This document shows positions 1 to 11,757 of a stretch of DNA of 64,000 nt, one piece after another. The position numbers and the translations under genes were made by a program. The notes beneath the pieces were generated by a model. It did not search any database. It saw only the letters and a list, made by a program, of their open reading frames with translations, and was not told the origin of the DNA. Each line of letters starts with the position of its first letter. Position 1 is the first letter of the stretch. This DNA is from Phlebopus portentosus (taxonomy: Eukaryota > Basidiomycota > Agaricomycetes > Boletales > Boletinellaceae). The stretch covers positions 496,001-560,000 of the forward strand of contig JAYXKI010000009.1 in NCBI GenBank assembly GCA_037892935.1, read 5' to 3'.

Positions 1-667
1 AGGTTAGACGTTGACGAGACACGAGATACAGGAACGAACCTTAACGCAGACCCCACTCCAAGTAGATCAAATTCATAGAGGAATTTTTGTCAGTCGGTGA
101 ATGCCTAGGATTTAAGCAACGTTCGCTCATCTGAAAAAGCGCCACCGTCGCCTCTCCAGCCTGAGTAACTCCGAATCCGAGGCAAGCTAGCCAAAACTTT
201 CTGTGACAGGGTTGAATCGAGGATATCGATGAGATCCGCAATGCCAAGGATTAAGACAACTTTCAGAGCAACGCGGGGTTAAGCTTTTTTATTTGAAGCC
301 GTGGAAATCGGTATTGAGAGCCTTGTACACGAGTGCGAGAATACTGAGATGTCGAGAAGGGAGGATGGAAGGACTTGCTGGATCGTTCTTGAGGGATGGT
401 ACTATGGCCGGCGCCTCGGCCATGGTTTCTAGAGCGATAGGTACAGTTACAAGGCTGCTGAGTGTCTTGCACTGCACATGTTGCGGGTAACAACATCGAC
501 GAGGAGTGATACGGAGACGAATTGACACCTAACTGAGCCCTTGGAGCGTGCCACAGACACAGTGCTTTGCCTGGACCATTTTTAATTCGTGGAGCTATCG
601 ATTCACAGCGTAAGCCTGGGCCAAGCTGGACTGAAGAGCCCCATAAGATCGATATGTCAAGGTAAAA
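1..667. other. Unresolved stretch with coding-like minus-strand segments (copy A)
   Basis: No gene can be closed here. On the minus strand there are protein-like stretches at about 289-420 (starting MAEAPAIVPS) and about 90-270 (containing KVVLILGIADLIDIL). They may be exons of the unrecognised gene to the right or of a gene crossing the window edge. A one-base length difference in an A-run near 135 changes the minus-strand frame between copies A and B, so at least one copy would have an altered C-terminus if this is coding. Confidence 0.3.
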
Positions 668-1267
668 TTACTGTGGGAAGGAATACGGAAAGACATGAAA
701 GTGAAAAGGTTCCGTTTGTCGGTATCGTAATGAAAGCGCGGCTCTAAGTACGATCCGAGCTCCAGAAGAAACAGGTATCTGCGGGGCACTGAGGCCGCCG
801 CCGGCTGCCCGAAGCTCGGAGGAATCATAATTGCTGAGACGTTCAGATCAAAATAGGACGAGGTAAGGTTGTTTCTGAGTCGTTGCTACTTATCAACAAT
901 TCCAGCGCTGGCTAGAGCCCGCTTGATATCGGACTGATGGGCTTCCGAAATATAGTGTGCATATTTTATCAATCTGGCAGCAGAGTTACGGGAAACTGTG
1001 CACGCTAAAGTAAAACTCGCGCGTCTTGGCATTGACGGAACCAATTCGGGGCTGAGTATTGAGCGATGTATGCGTGCAATCTGCATAGAGAGAATGGGGC
1101 CAAGACACGCCCAGAGTCGATAATTTCGACACGCACCCACGTATTGCTATCCCGCCAGGAATATCTGGCCGATTCCGAATAGTAAGAGTAAACATTTCTC
1201 TGAGAGCATCCGATGAGAGGCCACTATAAATTTCTGGACGACACTGAATCCGCTTTCGTCGGGACAT
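668..1267 (-). CDS. Unrecognised putative protein, copy A
   Basis: I do not recognise this gene. The minus strand opens with MSRRKRIQCR at 1267, and a plausible intron (about 1080-1130) leads into a stretch containing IARIHRSILSPELVPSMPRR and RNSAARLIKYAHYISEAH. A second plausible intron (donor GTAGCA after GIVD, acceptor TCTCAG) keeps the frame open to a stop at 668-670. Amino-acid composition is protein-like and the segment is well kept between the repeat copies. Boundaries are guesses and further exons may lie upstream (1738-2109 is also open on this strand). Transcript data would be needed to settle it. Confidence 0.3.
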
Positions 1268-3447
1268 AAACCTCTCGTCTTCATACTCACACGCCCTTCA
1301 AAGTTGCGCCCGACGTACGCAATACAAATTAATGCACAAGAAAGTAATGAAATGAAAGAATCGGAGCGCTCAAGGATTTACTGAGCGATAATCTAGACTG
1401 ATGGGGGTTGCACTGTCCCACGAAAATCCTGTGCTGTAAGATTTGCAGTTACCTTGCCAAGCTGCATGAGTTTATCGCCATTTTGTGACTATACTGTCGC
1501 CATGCGCTCCGCCATCGACTTGGAACGGAATCAATGGACGCAGTGGCCGCTTAGCAGAGGTATATCTGGCATATCAGTGTATATCACGGATACCCGTCCT
1601 CGGAGGTAACCTGTTGCCTGCTTCCAACAATGGTTAGCATTGAAAGAGGATCCTAGTATCGCACTGATCTCTATTTGACTATATTGCCCGAAAAGCACGG
1701 GCCTGGCTAAAATCTGGAAAAAAACGTCGCGTCGGAATTAGTGCGAGTAATAACCAAAGAAAAAAATGAATAGGAGGTTCGAACGTTTCGACAAATAGGC
1801 GACAGATTTTTCACGCATGGAGGGGGTCGCGTACATTGATTCGATTCGATTCATGACTTCTGTCAAAACATGTTTTATATTTTGGAATTTCAGGGAGCGC
1901 AGATCTGGGACTACGCGTAAGTACGTTATGACGTTGTCTACCTGAAGCTGAGGCATGAATGAAGGAACTAGCGCTCCTCGATGGGCCGTTTGATAAGTAA
2001 AGGAGGTGATAAATTGATTTTCTGTAGAGTTGTCTAGATTGTCGGGTACCCTTGGAATGTTATCGACTTTTGGCCAAGCACTGTAGGTATCGGAAGCAAA
2101 CGGATGCAACGGGCTCTGCGATTCTAACGGCTTCCGTCCAATAAACGTGAGTTCGCTTGCAGAATTGTGGAAGATTGTCGATCAAAGGTAGATCTGGCGA
2201 CAGAATCCGAGAGAAATGTTTGAGAAACGCACGAAATGCGTGAGGTCGGAGATCGATCGGCGTTGTTTGGAGCAGTCACATGATGCAGATCCCATCGCGT
2301 CACGACGCGTTGGAGTGCACGTGCCATTTTGCTCTTTTCTCTACGGCTACGCATCCAAAAGGAGTTGGGTTCGGTTCGAACAATATTGTCACCGCCTTCG
2401 CTGAATGTCCACTGCTTCAAAATCAAATCTAGGCGAATCTCTGGGTTTCGGCTGACTGACTGACTGGACGTGCGTTGCATTATATGCATTTTCGGTTGGA
2501 TACCCGAGCGTTCTCGCTGTTCCGAACGTTTGGAGATGATAGACTCGGAAATGCATTGATTTCTGTGATGATGGTTCCGCCGGTTCGCACGCTACAGCTT
2601 CTGGGAGGCGCTTCGCACATCAAGATGAAGCAGGACTCGATCCAACCAGGATTGGCCCAGTGAATACGCGGAAACGGGAAGGTGAGGAGCCGCGCTATCG
2701 CCGAAGTTCGATAAGAATCAAGAGCGCCCATATGACCGCCGAAGAGAATACCGCCCTCTCGTTCCTCATGAGACCGGCCCACGTGCCGGAGGGTGTATGC
2801 ATGGATTGACAGATGGGCGTGCGGAGGGTCAAGGACGTTGGGTACGGAAGGCGGATGGGGCAGGGTAGGAGCGTGTTGGAGTTTTGGAGGAAGGGTCGGG
2901 GAGGCCGTGGGACAGCGACGATCACGATAATTGATGGTGATGATAGATGCTTTCTCTCTATTTTGTCGTATTTTCTGAAGCGAGTTCCCTTTGGGCCGTC
3001 GCCTGTGATGCTCGAGCAATCCGTACTCGGGTTGTTTCCCCTTGAGGGGTGAGCGATGCATGTGGAAAGAGGCTATGATCCGGGAACATAGCTAGGCGGG
3101 GCAGGCCATCAGCCATCAAGCGGGTCGTCCTGGTCAAATAGTGGGAATGGTGTGGACTGCTTGAACACCAGTCACAGACGCCCACCTCATCAACCACTTA
3201 AGCTTCGCACTTTTCGCATTCATTCAATCTCGTCGACGTTCCTTCCTTTTGCTGATTTGTATTTGCCAACTTTCTTATTTAACTTATTATTATTATCTTC
3301 GGTCTTCTTCTCCTTCTCCACGCTTCCCATCTTCTGCTTCTCCACCCGTTAACGCTTCAAACAGAATTCTCGAATTCGAAGGCACATATCCCCCCGCCTC
3401 CGTCACACAAGACAGCGCGGACAGCACAGGAGCCATCGAAGAAGACA
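1268..3447. other. Region upstream of the zinc-finger gene, no resolved gene (copy A)
   Basis: A 123-codon open stretch on the minus strand at 1738-2109 (contains LQVDNVITYLRVVPDLRSL) looks weakly coding and could be an exon of the unrecognised gene to the left. The stretch 2124-2489 is open on the minus strand in copy A, but a short indel near 2335 changes its frame in copy B, which argues against coding there. From about 3100 the sequence is pyrimidine-rich on the plus strand, as expected for the promoter and 5' leader of the gene starting at 3448. The matching copy-B stretch is 35995-38169. Confidence 0.4.
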
Positions 3448-6400
3448 ATGATCAGCGCTCTCCAACAGCCCCGACCTCACAAAAGCCTCGACGCGCACAC
3501 TGCATCCAACCACGCGTCCCTCAAGTTCAATACTCGCGCCAACCTGCGCTCCCACTCCTTGCCCACCCCAGCACCTTCTCCTTCGCCCTCGCTTTCGCGG
3601 TCTTCAGCGTCTGTTTCTGCGTCATCTTCAGCGTGCTCTAGTCCTCTTGTCAACATGCTTGCACTTGGCAATTCCGCGGGACCCTTTGCGCCGTTTTCCC
3701 GCTCTTTTTCGCCGTTTGCGCCTTCATTCATCTCTCAGCCTCGAGTGCGTGCCTTGCGACAGTGTATGCCCGTGACGCCCGATGCGTTGTGCTTGGCACT
3801 CCCGACTTTCGAATCCGAGGAGTTCGAGTCCTTCCGTGCCTCGAAGAGTCGCGTGTTGCGTGTAAGTACTGTTCTCTCACCTTTCATCTCCGCTCAGTCT
3901 GCCCTTCCGCTGCAAAATAGATGCCTTTACTGACTTGTTGGCCCTTCGTCCTTGTTTCCTCTATTTATGTCCTGTTATGGTCGCCGCTGGACGCGTGCCC
4001 GAATTCGTAATACCTTCAACTTGATTTTGATGGTTTGATCTCTGCAAACCACCCAACACAACGCGGACGATAACGATCCACTATATTGATATCCGATAAC
4101 GTATTCACGCGTTAATATCTCACCAAAATCCTGAATTACCGGCCTTTCGATCTGGCCTGTTGCTACCTTCCATATGTTGCCATATTCGTCAATGGCAATG
4201 CTCTTTCCAATTCGACGATGCCTCGCGTTTTGCGCGCTTCAATAACTTTGTATGGCGCGATGGTGATGCCGACGTCCAACAACGGATCCGCGCTTACTCT
4301 TTTACCCCTAATTCAACCGCTCACTCTGGTCTATCTTTGCACCCGTACCTATGCGTGTATGTTGGATTGCTTCCTTCGGATTTGGTGGCGTGGACGTCAT
4401 TTTCGCTTTTCCATTCAACTTTCCTTGTTCAATATAAACTTGGCGAGGATAGTTGAGCGGTTTCCCCCTTTCTGCAGACGCCTTTGCGCGCGCACTCGTC
4501 TCACTCTTCCCTCTTTTTTTCTCGCACCTGTCCATCGGCGACACAGCAGACGGAAGTAGCAGACCTACACCGGTCAGAATGTGGACTCTGCGGCCAAATT
4601 CGATTGATCAAGATGGCGAGCGGCCAGTATGGGCTGTATTTGCAAGCCATGAGGAGGCAAGTCGGTTCTCCTACTCCCATGCACTATTTCCTTCACTCTA
4701 TCATCCTGAATTTCACTCGCCATTATATGTTCAATTGTGAGACGGGTTTTAATTGGTTGCTTGAGAACGAAAACGGAAAGGTCGTTTATCAGTCAATCTC
4801 CGTCAACGATCAAGGTGCTATGTTGAGACGGATGGTATTTCTCTATCCGTGACCTATCGGTATGGATGGAGACGTCCTAGGTCGGGTATAGCAGGACATA
4901 ACCTGCACCGAAGCGCCTCATTGAACTTCTTTGCCTTCTTCGCGCCAATATATTGATCTTCTCCGGATTCTCCGCTTCTACTTACTAATAACATGTTCTT
5001 CTACGTTGACTCTTATCTTGATGTGATTTGCTGACGAGAAAAAAAATCGATCAGGCGTATGCCGCACTATCGCTTGTCGCCGGGGCGGGTATCGGATATC
5101 CCTCGATCAACGTCATGCCCGCTCTCGAGTCGGAACTGGAGCCCTTCTTAAAGCTCCAGGCATTCAGCCTCAAGGATATTTCGAACGTTGGCATGGTGAG
5201 CTTCATTTCAACAAGTTTCCTTTTGTTATGTTTCTCTTTTCTGGTGCGTTTTCGCTTCGGAAGACGGAGAACGGAAGTCACGTGGCGGCCGACCGAGGCT
5301 TGGTACTTGTGCGAGCGAGTAGACGGACCCGAGAAGACCGTACCCTTGATACATACAGGATGATCTTTGGGCGTGATGGCTGCTTTGAAGAGTGATGCGG
5401 TGCTGTATGGGAGACCGCGTCGCGATCGCTTGCGACATCCTAGGGACGTCTATGCGTGCATCGCAGTGTTACCTGTCACATAGCGAGAAGCTTGATGAAT
5501 GCATCTAGACCGACATCGCACGACCAAATTCTTATCCCTGTTTCTCGCTGAACTGAGAACGGCGCTTTCCGACTAGCCGTATTCACGCTTGGGATTCGAG
5601 AGATTTGGAATGGATTCGAATTCGGAGTTCGGGGCTTGGGAATGAATTGCAGGGCGTCAACTTCCGCACTTCTGATTCCTTGATATGAAAGAAGCGGAAT
5701 GTAGTAGAAGATGGTAGACGGAACGTCACGCATCTTGCGGTGTTTTGACTCCTTTATCCCAGTCTTCTATCTTTAACATATAATGTCAGCGTAGAGGAAT
5801 CTCGTCACTGATCCCCCAATAACTTTACTTGCGCAGGATTTGACTCTTTCGACGCAATCCTCGATGATGGGCGTACAAATGCCCACGCGTTACCCTCCAT
5901 CTCCTCCATCTTCCAATGTGACTGATGCCGAGACGGAAGCGGAACTGTTTTTCCCCGATGCTCGAGATGACTTGGACTTCATTCGTGGATTTACTTACGG
6001 TTTTAACCAGTCTCAGGCTTCCGGCGTCGGATATAGCACAGCTAATACGGGAGCGATGGAAATAAATACGCATGAACGACCAGCTCATACTGTTGATGCA
6101 CTTCAGGCGATGCAAACATGCGGCTTCATACTATCCTCCAATCCTTCAAAAACGCGAACAACATTCAGACACGGTGATTGGATGTGAGTGTTCTGTCTTG
6201 AATTTTTTTTACATCTTTTCTCTATCATTTCTTCTGACGGCTCCGCGCGTGACGTATTATCGATCAACGCGGATGCATGAGACGAGGTGGTATAATACCA
6301 CGTCGTTCACGCGCGCAGTTGACCCCTTTGAATATGAATAAATAAATGCTGGCTGGGATGAGGAACGGATCGGCGGCCGGGCCGTAGTTGTGCCCGATTC

Positions 6401-8490
6401 GGCTTAATCCCGATCGGATCAGGGACGAGCTGAAGTCAATCTGACTACAGCGGCTCGGCCTGCACAGCCCTGAGTGCCGTGATCTTCCGTGTTGGGGATG
6501 ATAGCCGGGCGTAATGTGTCTGTCAGAATGTGTCTCGGAAAACGGCGTCATCGTTTCGATAACCGAGAGCCGAAGACTGCTCCGCCGAGTCGATGTTAGG
6601 CGTTTAATTCTATCTGTTTCTCCTCTTTCTGCCCTATGAGGATCGCTGATTTCATCTGCGTTTTTTATTCATTACAGCTGTGCCGTCCCTGTCTGCGGCG
6701 CTCACAATTTCGGGTGAGTATTTTTCTTCGTCATGCCTCGTTTATAAGGGGATCCGCGCGTCGGGTCGTCTGTTTCGCTTCATTCTCTTTCCACCTTACC
6801 GCTCCTCCGCGTTGTCTCAGTGTATGGCAGTTGCTGACATCTACGTTTCCTCCACGCCGGCCTGTTCCCGCCCCCATAGCCGAAACGTTACTTGCATCCA
6901 ATGTTCTTCACCGCGTCCCTTGAACCTTCCTCGAGTCGGTGCTAGCTTGGCACAGAATAGTGTTTGCTCGAACAATACGCCAAACGCGAACTGTGGACCA
7001 ATTAACTTTCCTTGCGCACGAAACATGTCGCCGCGTTTTGCGAGCCCTATGAACATTCAGTCGCGTACGCAGAGTCTGCCGCAGCACCAGCAACAGGAAC
7101 CGCTTATGAAGACACAGTTCCAGACGCAGGCTCAAGAGCAGACGCATCCTCTGCTCACGCCAAGTGGACGGGCGTTTGCTGTTGGTGGCGAAGTGCAGAA
7201 CATCTCACCGGATCCCCTCGCGCCTTGTGTCATGTTTTGGCCGGACAACGAACCACTTCCCGAGCCTGGACAGATCCGACCCGCATCTCTTTCTAATGTA
7301 CCTGTATGTTTCCTTCATTCCGGAGATGATGGTAACTAATTATCTGCATCTTTCTAGCAACCTCCTATCATGAATACTGGAAATAAGGGTCCTATTGAGC
7401 GACAGCCTGGAGACTGGGTTTGTCGGAAGTGCCAATATCTGAACTGGAGGCGTAGGAAGGTGTGCCAAACGTGCTTTCCATGTAAGTATTCTTGTCTTCT
7501 GTGCTGCGATCATCTTCACCTCCTATTTGGTCTCCTTCGTCTGACTCGATGGGTAAATTTTTAGACGCCGAAGGTAATGGTGACTCGGTCTCGGCGACTA
7601 TGCACGCAGAGCGCCTCGCGCTTCTTGCTGCGGTCTATGGACAAACGCACCCACAAGTCACAAATTCACAAGCTCAAGCCTCTCAGGAGTTCTCAGGTCG
7701 GATGTCGAGTAATACCAATACACTGCAAGCTCCGTTCCATACGGCTTCATCGCAACTTTCGTCTACTGCTTCTAAATCGCCTGGACTCTCTTCACTTCCC
7801 AACTACCCCTTTAACGCCCCGCCTTCTTCGCTCCGCAGTCAAGTCCCGTGTGTACCTGCTCATTTACACCGAACACCAATACCCTCCCTATCAATCTCCA
7901 CTTCCGTGATGAACTCGCATAGCAGCGGAGGAATGTGTCAGCCATTGTCTGCACATCGTATTCCAGCAACCACTGAGAAGTCGCTTGGGACAGGTAACAT
8001 TGTATACCAGACTCCCCCTTCTCCTGTCGTCATGCGCCCTCCAGCTTCGATTTCCAGCCCGCTCGCGCTTACCCGCGACTGCGCATCACCGCAAACTGCA
8101 TCGTCAGCTGGTCCTTCGCTCCCGTCATTCATTAAGCAAGAAGTGCAGCAACGTCGCACTGCATCTCGCCCTTTCATCAACCCGCTTTCGACTACGAACA
8201 ACGGACCACGCTCCCCCGCTTCTCTTTCGCCCGCTTCGTCGACGAGCGCGGATCTGCCCTTCGACGACCATGAGGCTCCATCAAAGCCTGTTGGAGTGAT
8301 CGGAAGTGGTAGAAATGCTACTTTCTATGCGCTACCGCATGACGCGAGCTCAGGCTCCTCGATGGGATCATCATCCAGCCTCACATTGGCGGGAGGCGGT
8401 AGTATCTGGAGCCTTGAGCGCGATGAAAACAAAGCATGGAACAATGGTGTACTCAATACCGTGGAGGCCCTGAAGGGCATGACTCTTTGA
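3448..8490 (+). CDS. RanBP2-type zinc-finger protein, NRP1-like, copy A
   Basis: Probable RNA-binding protein with two RanBP2-type zinc fingers. Supported exons are 3448-3861, one ending at 4656, then 5055-5195, 5837-6183, 6678-6713, 6880-7303, 7358-7481 and 7565-8490. From 5055 onward all phases agree. Finger 1 reads GDWICAVPVC plus NVTCIQC and is assembled across three exons. Finger 2 is GDWVCRKCQYLNWRRRKVCQTC. The stretch RPVWAVFASHEEAYAALSL resembles the second half of an RRM. An N-terminal RRM plus two such fingers is the layout of yeast NRP1, so I infer a relative. The C-terminal part is Ser/Pro-rich and low complexity. Exon structure between 3862 and about 4560 is unresolved. The intron after 4656 starts GCAAGT, a GC donor. 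Confidence 0.85.
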
Positions 8491-10100
8491 GTCGTTGACT
8501 TCACTTTCCTTCTCATCTGTCCACTTTGCTCTGAATTTCAGTTGATTGCTTTTCTCATCCTCTGTTGGTGCGCGCCTTTCTCTATCGCAGACTTTGAAAT
8601 ACGGTCATACTGACACTTATTGGAACAGTTACTGATTGAAGTGAACCTATTTATGTGTCTTACCGGATCTTTACCTCAAGAAAGTGCTCATCATAATCGC
8701 TCATACATGCATGCTGCGTTATACGTATATACATCTCACATTCACATCATGCGATCCATGTCGTTCGAGGAGACTCACGGAGTATCCGATCTGAATTTGT
8801 TGAATCCGGCATGCATTGCTGGAGGATGGAACTGGTAGTAGGATATTTTATTATATTTTTACTCTTTATTCCCGACTCTCTCATCTCTCTGTTTCTTTCT
8901 TCTTTCCGCATTTGAGTCTAGTCTCTCGCGCTTTTCATAGCTCGAGCTCGGTGGAGGGACAGAACCCCTCGCGCGCGAATCACGTCCTTCTTTTCCTTTC
9001 TGAGAAGAGAGAAGAGATTACTGTCCCTTACCCTATCCCGTTACCCGTTTTGTCGAGTGTTCAGGTTTCCCTTTCTTGACTGTTGTCCTCCGAGACCGTA
9101 ACACATTTGGTGTCTCACCCCTTCCCGCTTTGATCATTCCCGATGTCTCTCTCCGTGCTTATCTCGATATCATCTCCACTTCAATCTACGCCTCCATGCT
9201 AATGGCGTTTTCCTGTTTCCCCCCATTCTTTAGAGGCAATAGGGCATGTTACCGGTATCTCCCGTCTATTCATTCACATCTTCAGAATCTGACCATTTAC
9301 CGCTCGCTGTCTGCGCCTTAGTCTCTGCATCCGTGATTGTATTACACCGTACTCTGTGTTCTTGGAATTGTCGTATATAGCATAAGTAATCAATTGAGCC
9401 GGTTGTCGAGACGTGGTCTGTCGAATGAATTGTTTCTCGTACGTGCTATTATTATTCTGGCCATCCAAGGTACAGTAAAAGGTAAACAAGCAAGCCCGAA
9501 TCGAGTCGGTAAGGCGTTGCCTGACACTTTCCCAGAGTTTGGGAATGTTGGTAAATATTCAGGCCGGAAGACTGCTATCTTGGCAATCCGTTATTCAAAT
9601 TCAAAGATGCGAACCGTCGGAGAAGCGGAAACGAACCAACGCTTGCATTAAGGTGGTAGGTGCAATGCGGATGTAAAAAAGATATGCTTCGTAGACATGT
9701 GGTAAAATGAATCCGGTGTTGCTACCTTCCATATGGTCAACGAGTACGGTACCCTCAAGTACCCCATGTACAGCAACTCAGCCACTTATTCAGAATCTGC
9801 CACCCCGTAAGTTCCAGTCAATCAGATGCATTCCAGACTATCTTCAGGTTCCTGTACTAATCCTAGGTTAGAAGGGATAAATAGGTATAGTGTGTCCTTC
9901 CTGGGAGCGGCATAGTTATCAGAGGTGCAAGTGCTACGAACGAGAATGTGTTAGATGCTTGTGGATGTTGGACTAATCATTTATCAAGTGAACCTGCTTG
10001 CCTCTTCCCAAACACGCGAGAGCAAACGTCAGCAGACGGTAGCCGAGCAGTACTAGTTGTTGAGAGTGAATGTTATTGAGAAAAGAACGAGCATGTGGTC
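8491..10100. other. Intergenic, 3' side of zinc-finger gene (copy A)
   Basis: I see no supported gene here. It should hold the 3' UTR and terminator of the zinc-finger gene. It is one of the less conserved parts of the repeat: between about 9560 and 10080 copy B differs by indels of roughly 4 to 10 bases at several places, while flanking coding parts differ mainly by substitutions. The copy-B equivalent is 43222-44825. Confidence 0.6.
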
Positions 10101-10712
10101 TCATATGTGGCCTTCGTCCAGAGAAACACCATACAAGGTAACGAGAAGACATTGATCATTTCCATATATTAACCAGAGAAGTTCGTTTAGAAGGAGTAGG
10201 TCCTGCTCAAGCCTGCGGATATTCGGTTGAGCTCCCACGGAAGAGCCAGAGCTGCGAAATGCAGTGTCTTCGGTTGTTCCCAATATCCTCGGTCCCTTTC
10301 TCGTACGAGGCACGTTTTTCGACGTCCGATGCATGCAGTCGGACCGTCATAATCACCTTTGACACTATACACCATTTCGAGGCCGATCACCGAGTATTTC
10401 TTTACCCGTACACGATAGCACCTTGGCTTGAATGTTTTCCCGCCCTTGAAGCTGGAGCACATTGAAGTCCGACCGCATTCAGATTTTCTCCGGTAGTGTA
10501 GTATAGCCGGATTCTCGTCGAGAGTCCGCATTAGAAAACACAGGAGAATTGGCACAATTAAGTTTGCAAAGAGTAGGCCAATAAGATTTTTGCAGTTTGA
10601 ATCGAGTGAGAGGAAAGTGACTTGTTTAATAAAATAAGAGAGAGTCTTGTGTTACGTAAGTCTACTGTAGAAACGTGACCGACTTGCCTTTTCGAGACTT
10701 ACCGAGTCGCAT
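10101..10712 (-). CDS. Putative small membrane protein, copy A
   Basis: Tentative gene of unknown function. A short first exon (10703-10712) ending at a good donor GTAAGT would join an exon giving an N-terminal hydrophobic helix (LIGLLFANLIVPILLCFL), followed by a basic cytoplasmic-looking stretch (HYRRKSECGR, SSFKGGKTFKP). A further intron is needed to reach the C-terminal part with RRLEQDLLLLNELLWLIYG and a stop at 10101. I could not fix that last junction. The gene would be divergent from the TAF gene that starts 213 bp away. The reading is nearly unchanged between the repeat copies, which supports coding but is weak evidence given overall similarity. Confidence 0.35.
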
Positions 10713-10924
10713 GCACCGTGTCTGTTGGGTTCTCAACATCTGGTTTGCTCATCTTCTTCTCGGACCTTGGTCCATTATCTCGATCGCAACGTAGTTGACT
10801 TATCTTCAAAGCACTCTCGGTGGAACATCTTTTTCGAAGGGAATTGCGTTGCATCATTGCGATTTGCGTCACGAGAGCCACGGGCGTTTGAACAAAACCA
10901 CACCGGTTGGAATTGTTTCGACTA

Positions 10925-11669
10925 ATGGATGGCGCAGCAAGTGCTCTGCTAGAGTCGATTACCCAGAAGACATTACATGCGCATAGCTTCAATCGTGCTT
11001 CAACACAAGCAACGCATGTGCTTACCGAACTGTTGACTCGATATGTCTCGCTTCTTACGAGCACCTGTGCCCGATACGCGGAACATGCAGGCCGCAGCTC
11101 TGTATCCATTCCGGATGCAGTCCTCGCACTCGATGAGCTTGGTGTTTCCGTTGAAGAGTTAGTAGACTATGTGCAAGGAGAAGGACGCGAACTGCTTTCA
11201 TACGAGTACGCGAGAATGACGGCTCGTCGGGCGGAAGAGCTTTCATTATTAAAAGGTCATTATCGTCGGAGACGCTTTTTTAACGTCCTGCTGATACTAT
11301 TTTTCTCTTGTTCAATTCATAGAATCGTCGAACGAAGGTCGAAGGATGGATTATGATGATGCGATGATGCTTGTGTACGCAGAATTACCGGAAGCAGACA
11401 TGAATGGATTCTCGGCCAATGAGGAGGATCTGGACAGCGAAATAGACGAAGAGGAAGAGCACTATGCCAAACGGAAGGTTAATGGAGACGCAGCTCGCCA
11501 AAATGGATCAGATAAAGGAGATGGCCGCATGGCATCTCCGACTCTACCACCCTCACCAATATCCAATCCTTCCTCACCTTCGCGGAAACGTCCACGATTA
11601 TCGACCTGGGACCCGCCGTCTCACGTACCAGACTACCAGTTACCGGTAACAATTGACCGTTGGACTTGA
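10925..11669 (+). pseudogene. Truncated TAF8/TAF3-like TFIID subunit gene, copy A
   Basis: 5' fragment of the gene intact at 45650-47486. Exons are 10925-11255 and 11323-11669, with an intron of 67 nt in the same position as copy B. The first exon encodes a complete histone-fold (bromodomain-associated) region. The acidic and Ser/Pro-rich stretch follows. At 11634 the repeat ends inside the codons for VPDF, and the reading continues into foreign sequence as YQLPVTIDRWT before a stop. The predicted product is 225 residues instead of 573 and lacks the FLPPYP motif and everything after it. It could still be expressed as a histone-fold-only protein, but a non-functional remnant is more likely. 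Confidence 0.85.
11639..11650. repeat. Perfect 12-bp palindrome at the repeat junction
   Basis: GTTACCGGTAAC reads the same on both strands and starts five bases after the end of copy-A homology at 11634. It may be chance, or a mark of the joining event. No function is claimed. Confidence 0.6.
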
Positions 11670-11757
11670 TAAAAGTCGTCCGTTGTATTCATCAATTATT
11701 GCGTGTAGAGCAAGATGATAGCTAATGAAAATTTATCCATGATCTCTTCACTGCACT

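Larger units (their letters stand above)
1..11634. repeat. Large direct repeat, copy A (left-truncated by window)
   Basis: This segment matches 34729-46360 in the same orientation almost base for base. The coordinate offset is 34728 at the left end and 34726 at the right end, so net indel change is tiny. Differences I could see are scattered substitutions, homopolymer length changes, and short indels, for example a 4-nt CAGT duplication in copy B near 39515 and a 6-nt in-frame insertion in the zinc-finger gene. The right boundary is sharp: identity stops at 11634, inside a TAF gene. The left boundary is outside the window because the match is already present at base 1. Confidence 0.97.

Noticed and set aside
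1770..1790. tRNA B-box-like sequence GGTTCGAAC
   Set aside because: No cloverleaf can be formed around it and no A-box at the right distance.
4157..4176. About 18 identical bases at 4158 and 9719 (GTTGCTACCTTCCATATG)
   Set aside because: Too short and isolated; no similarity continues on either side, so probably chance.
6285..6300. Short hairpin GGTGGTATAATACCAC in an intron of the zinc-finger gene
   Set aside because: Small perfect palindromes are frequent by chance; no supporting context, although it is present in both copies.
10699..11109. 136-codon open frame antisense to the TAF first exon
   Set aside because: It mirrors the strongly supported histone-fold exon on the other strand and has no recognisable protein features.
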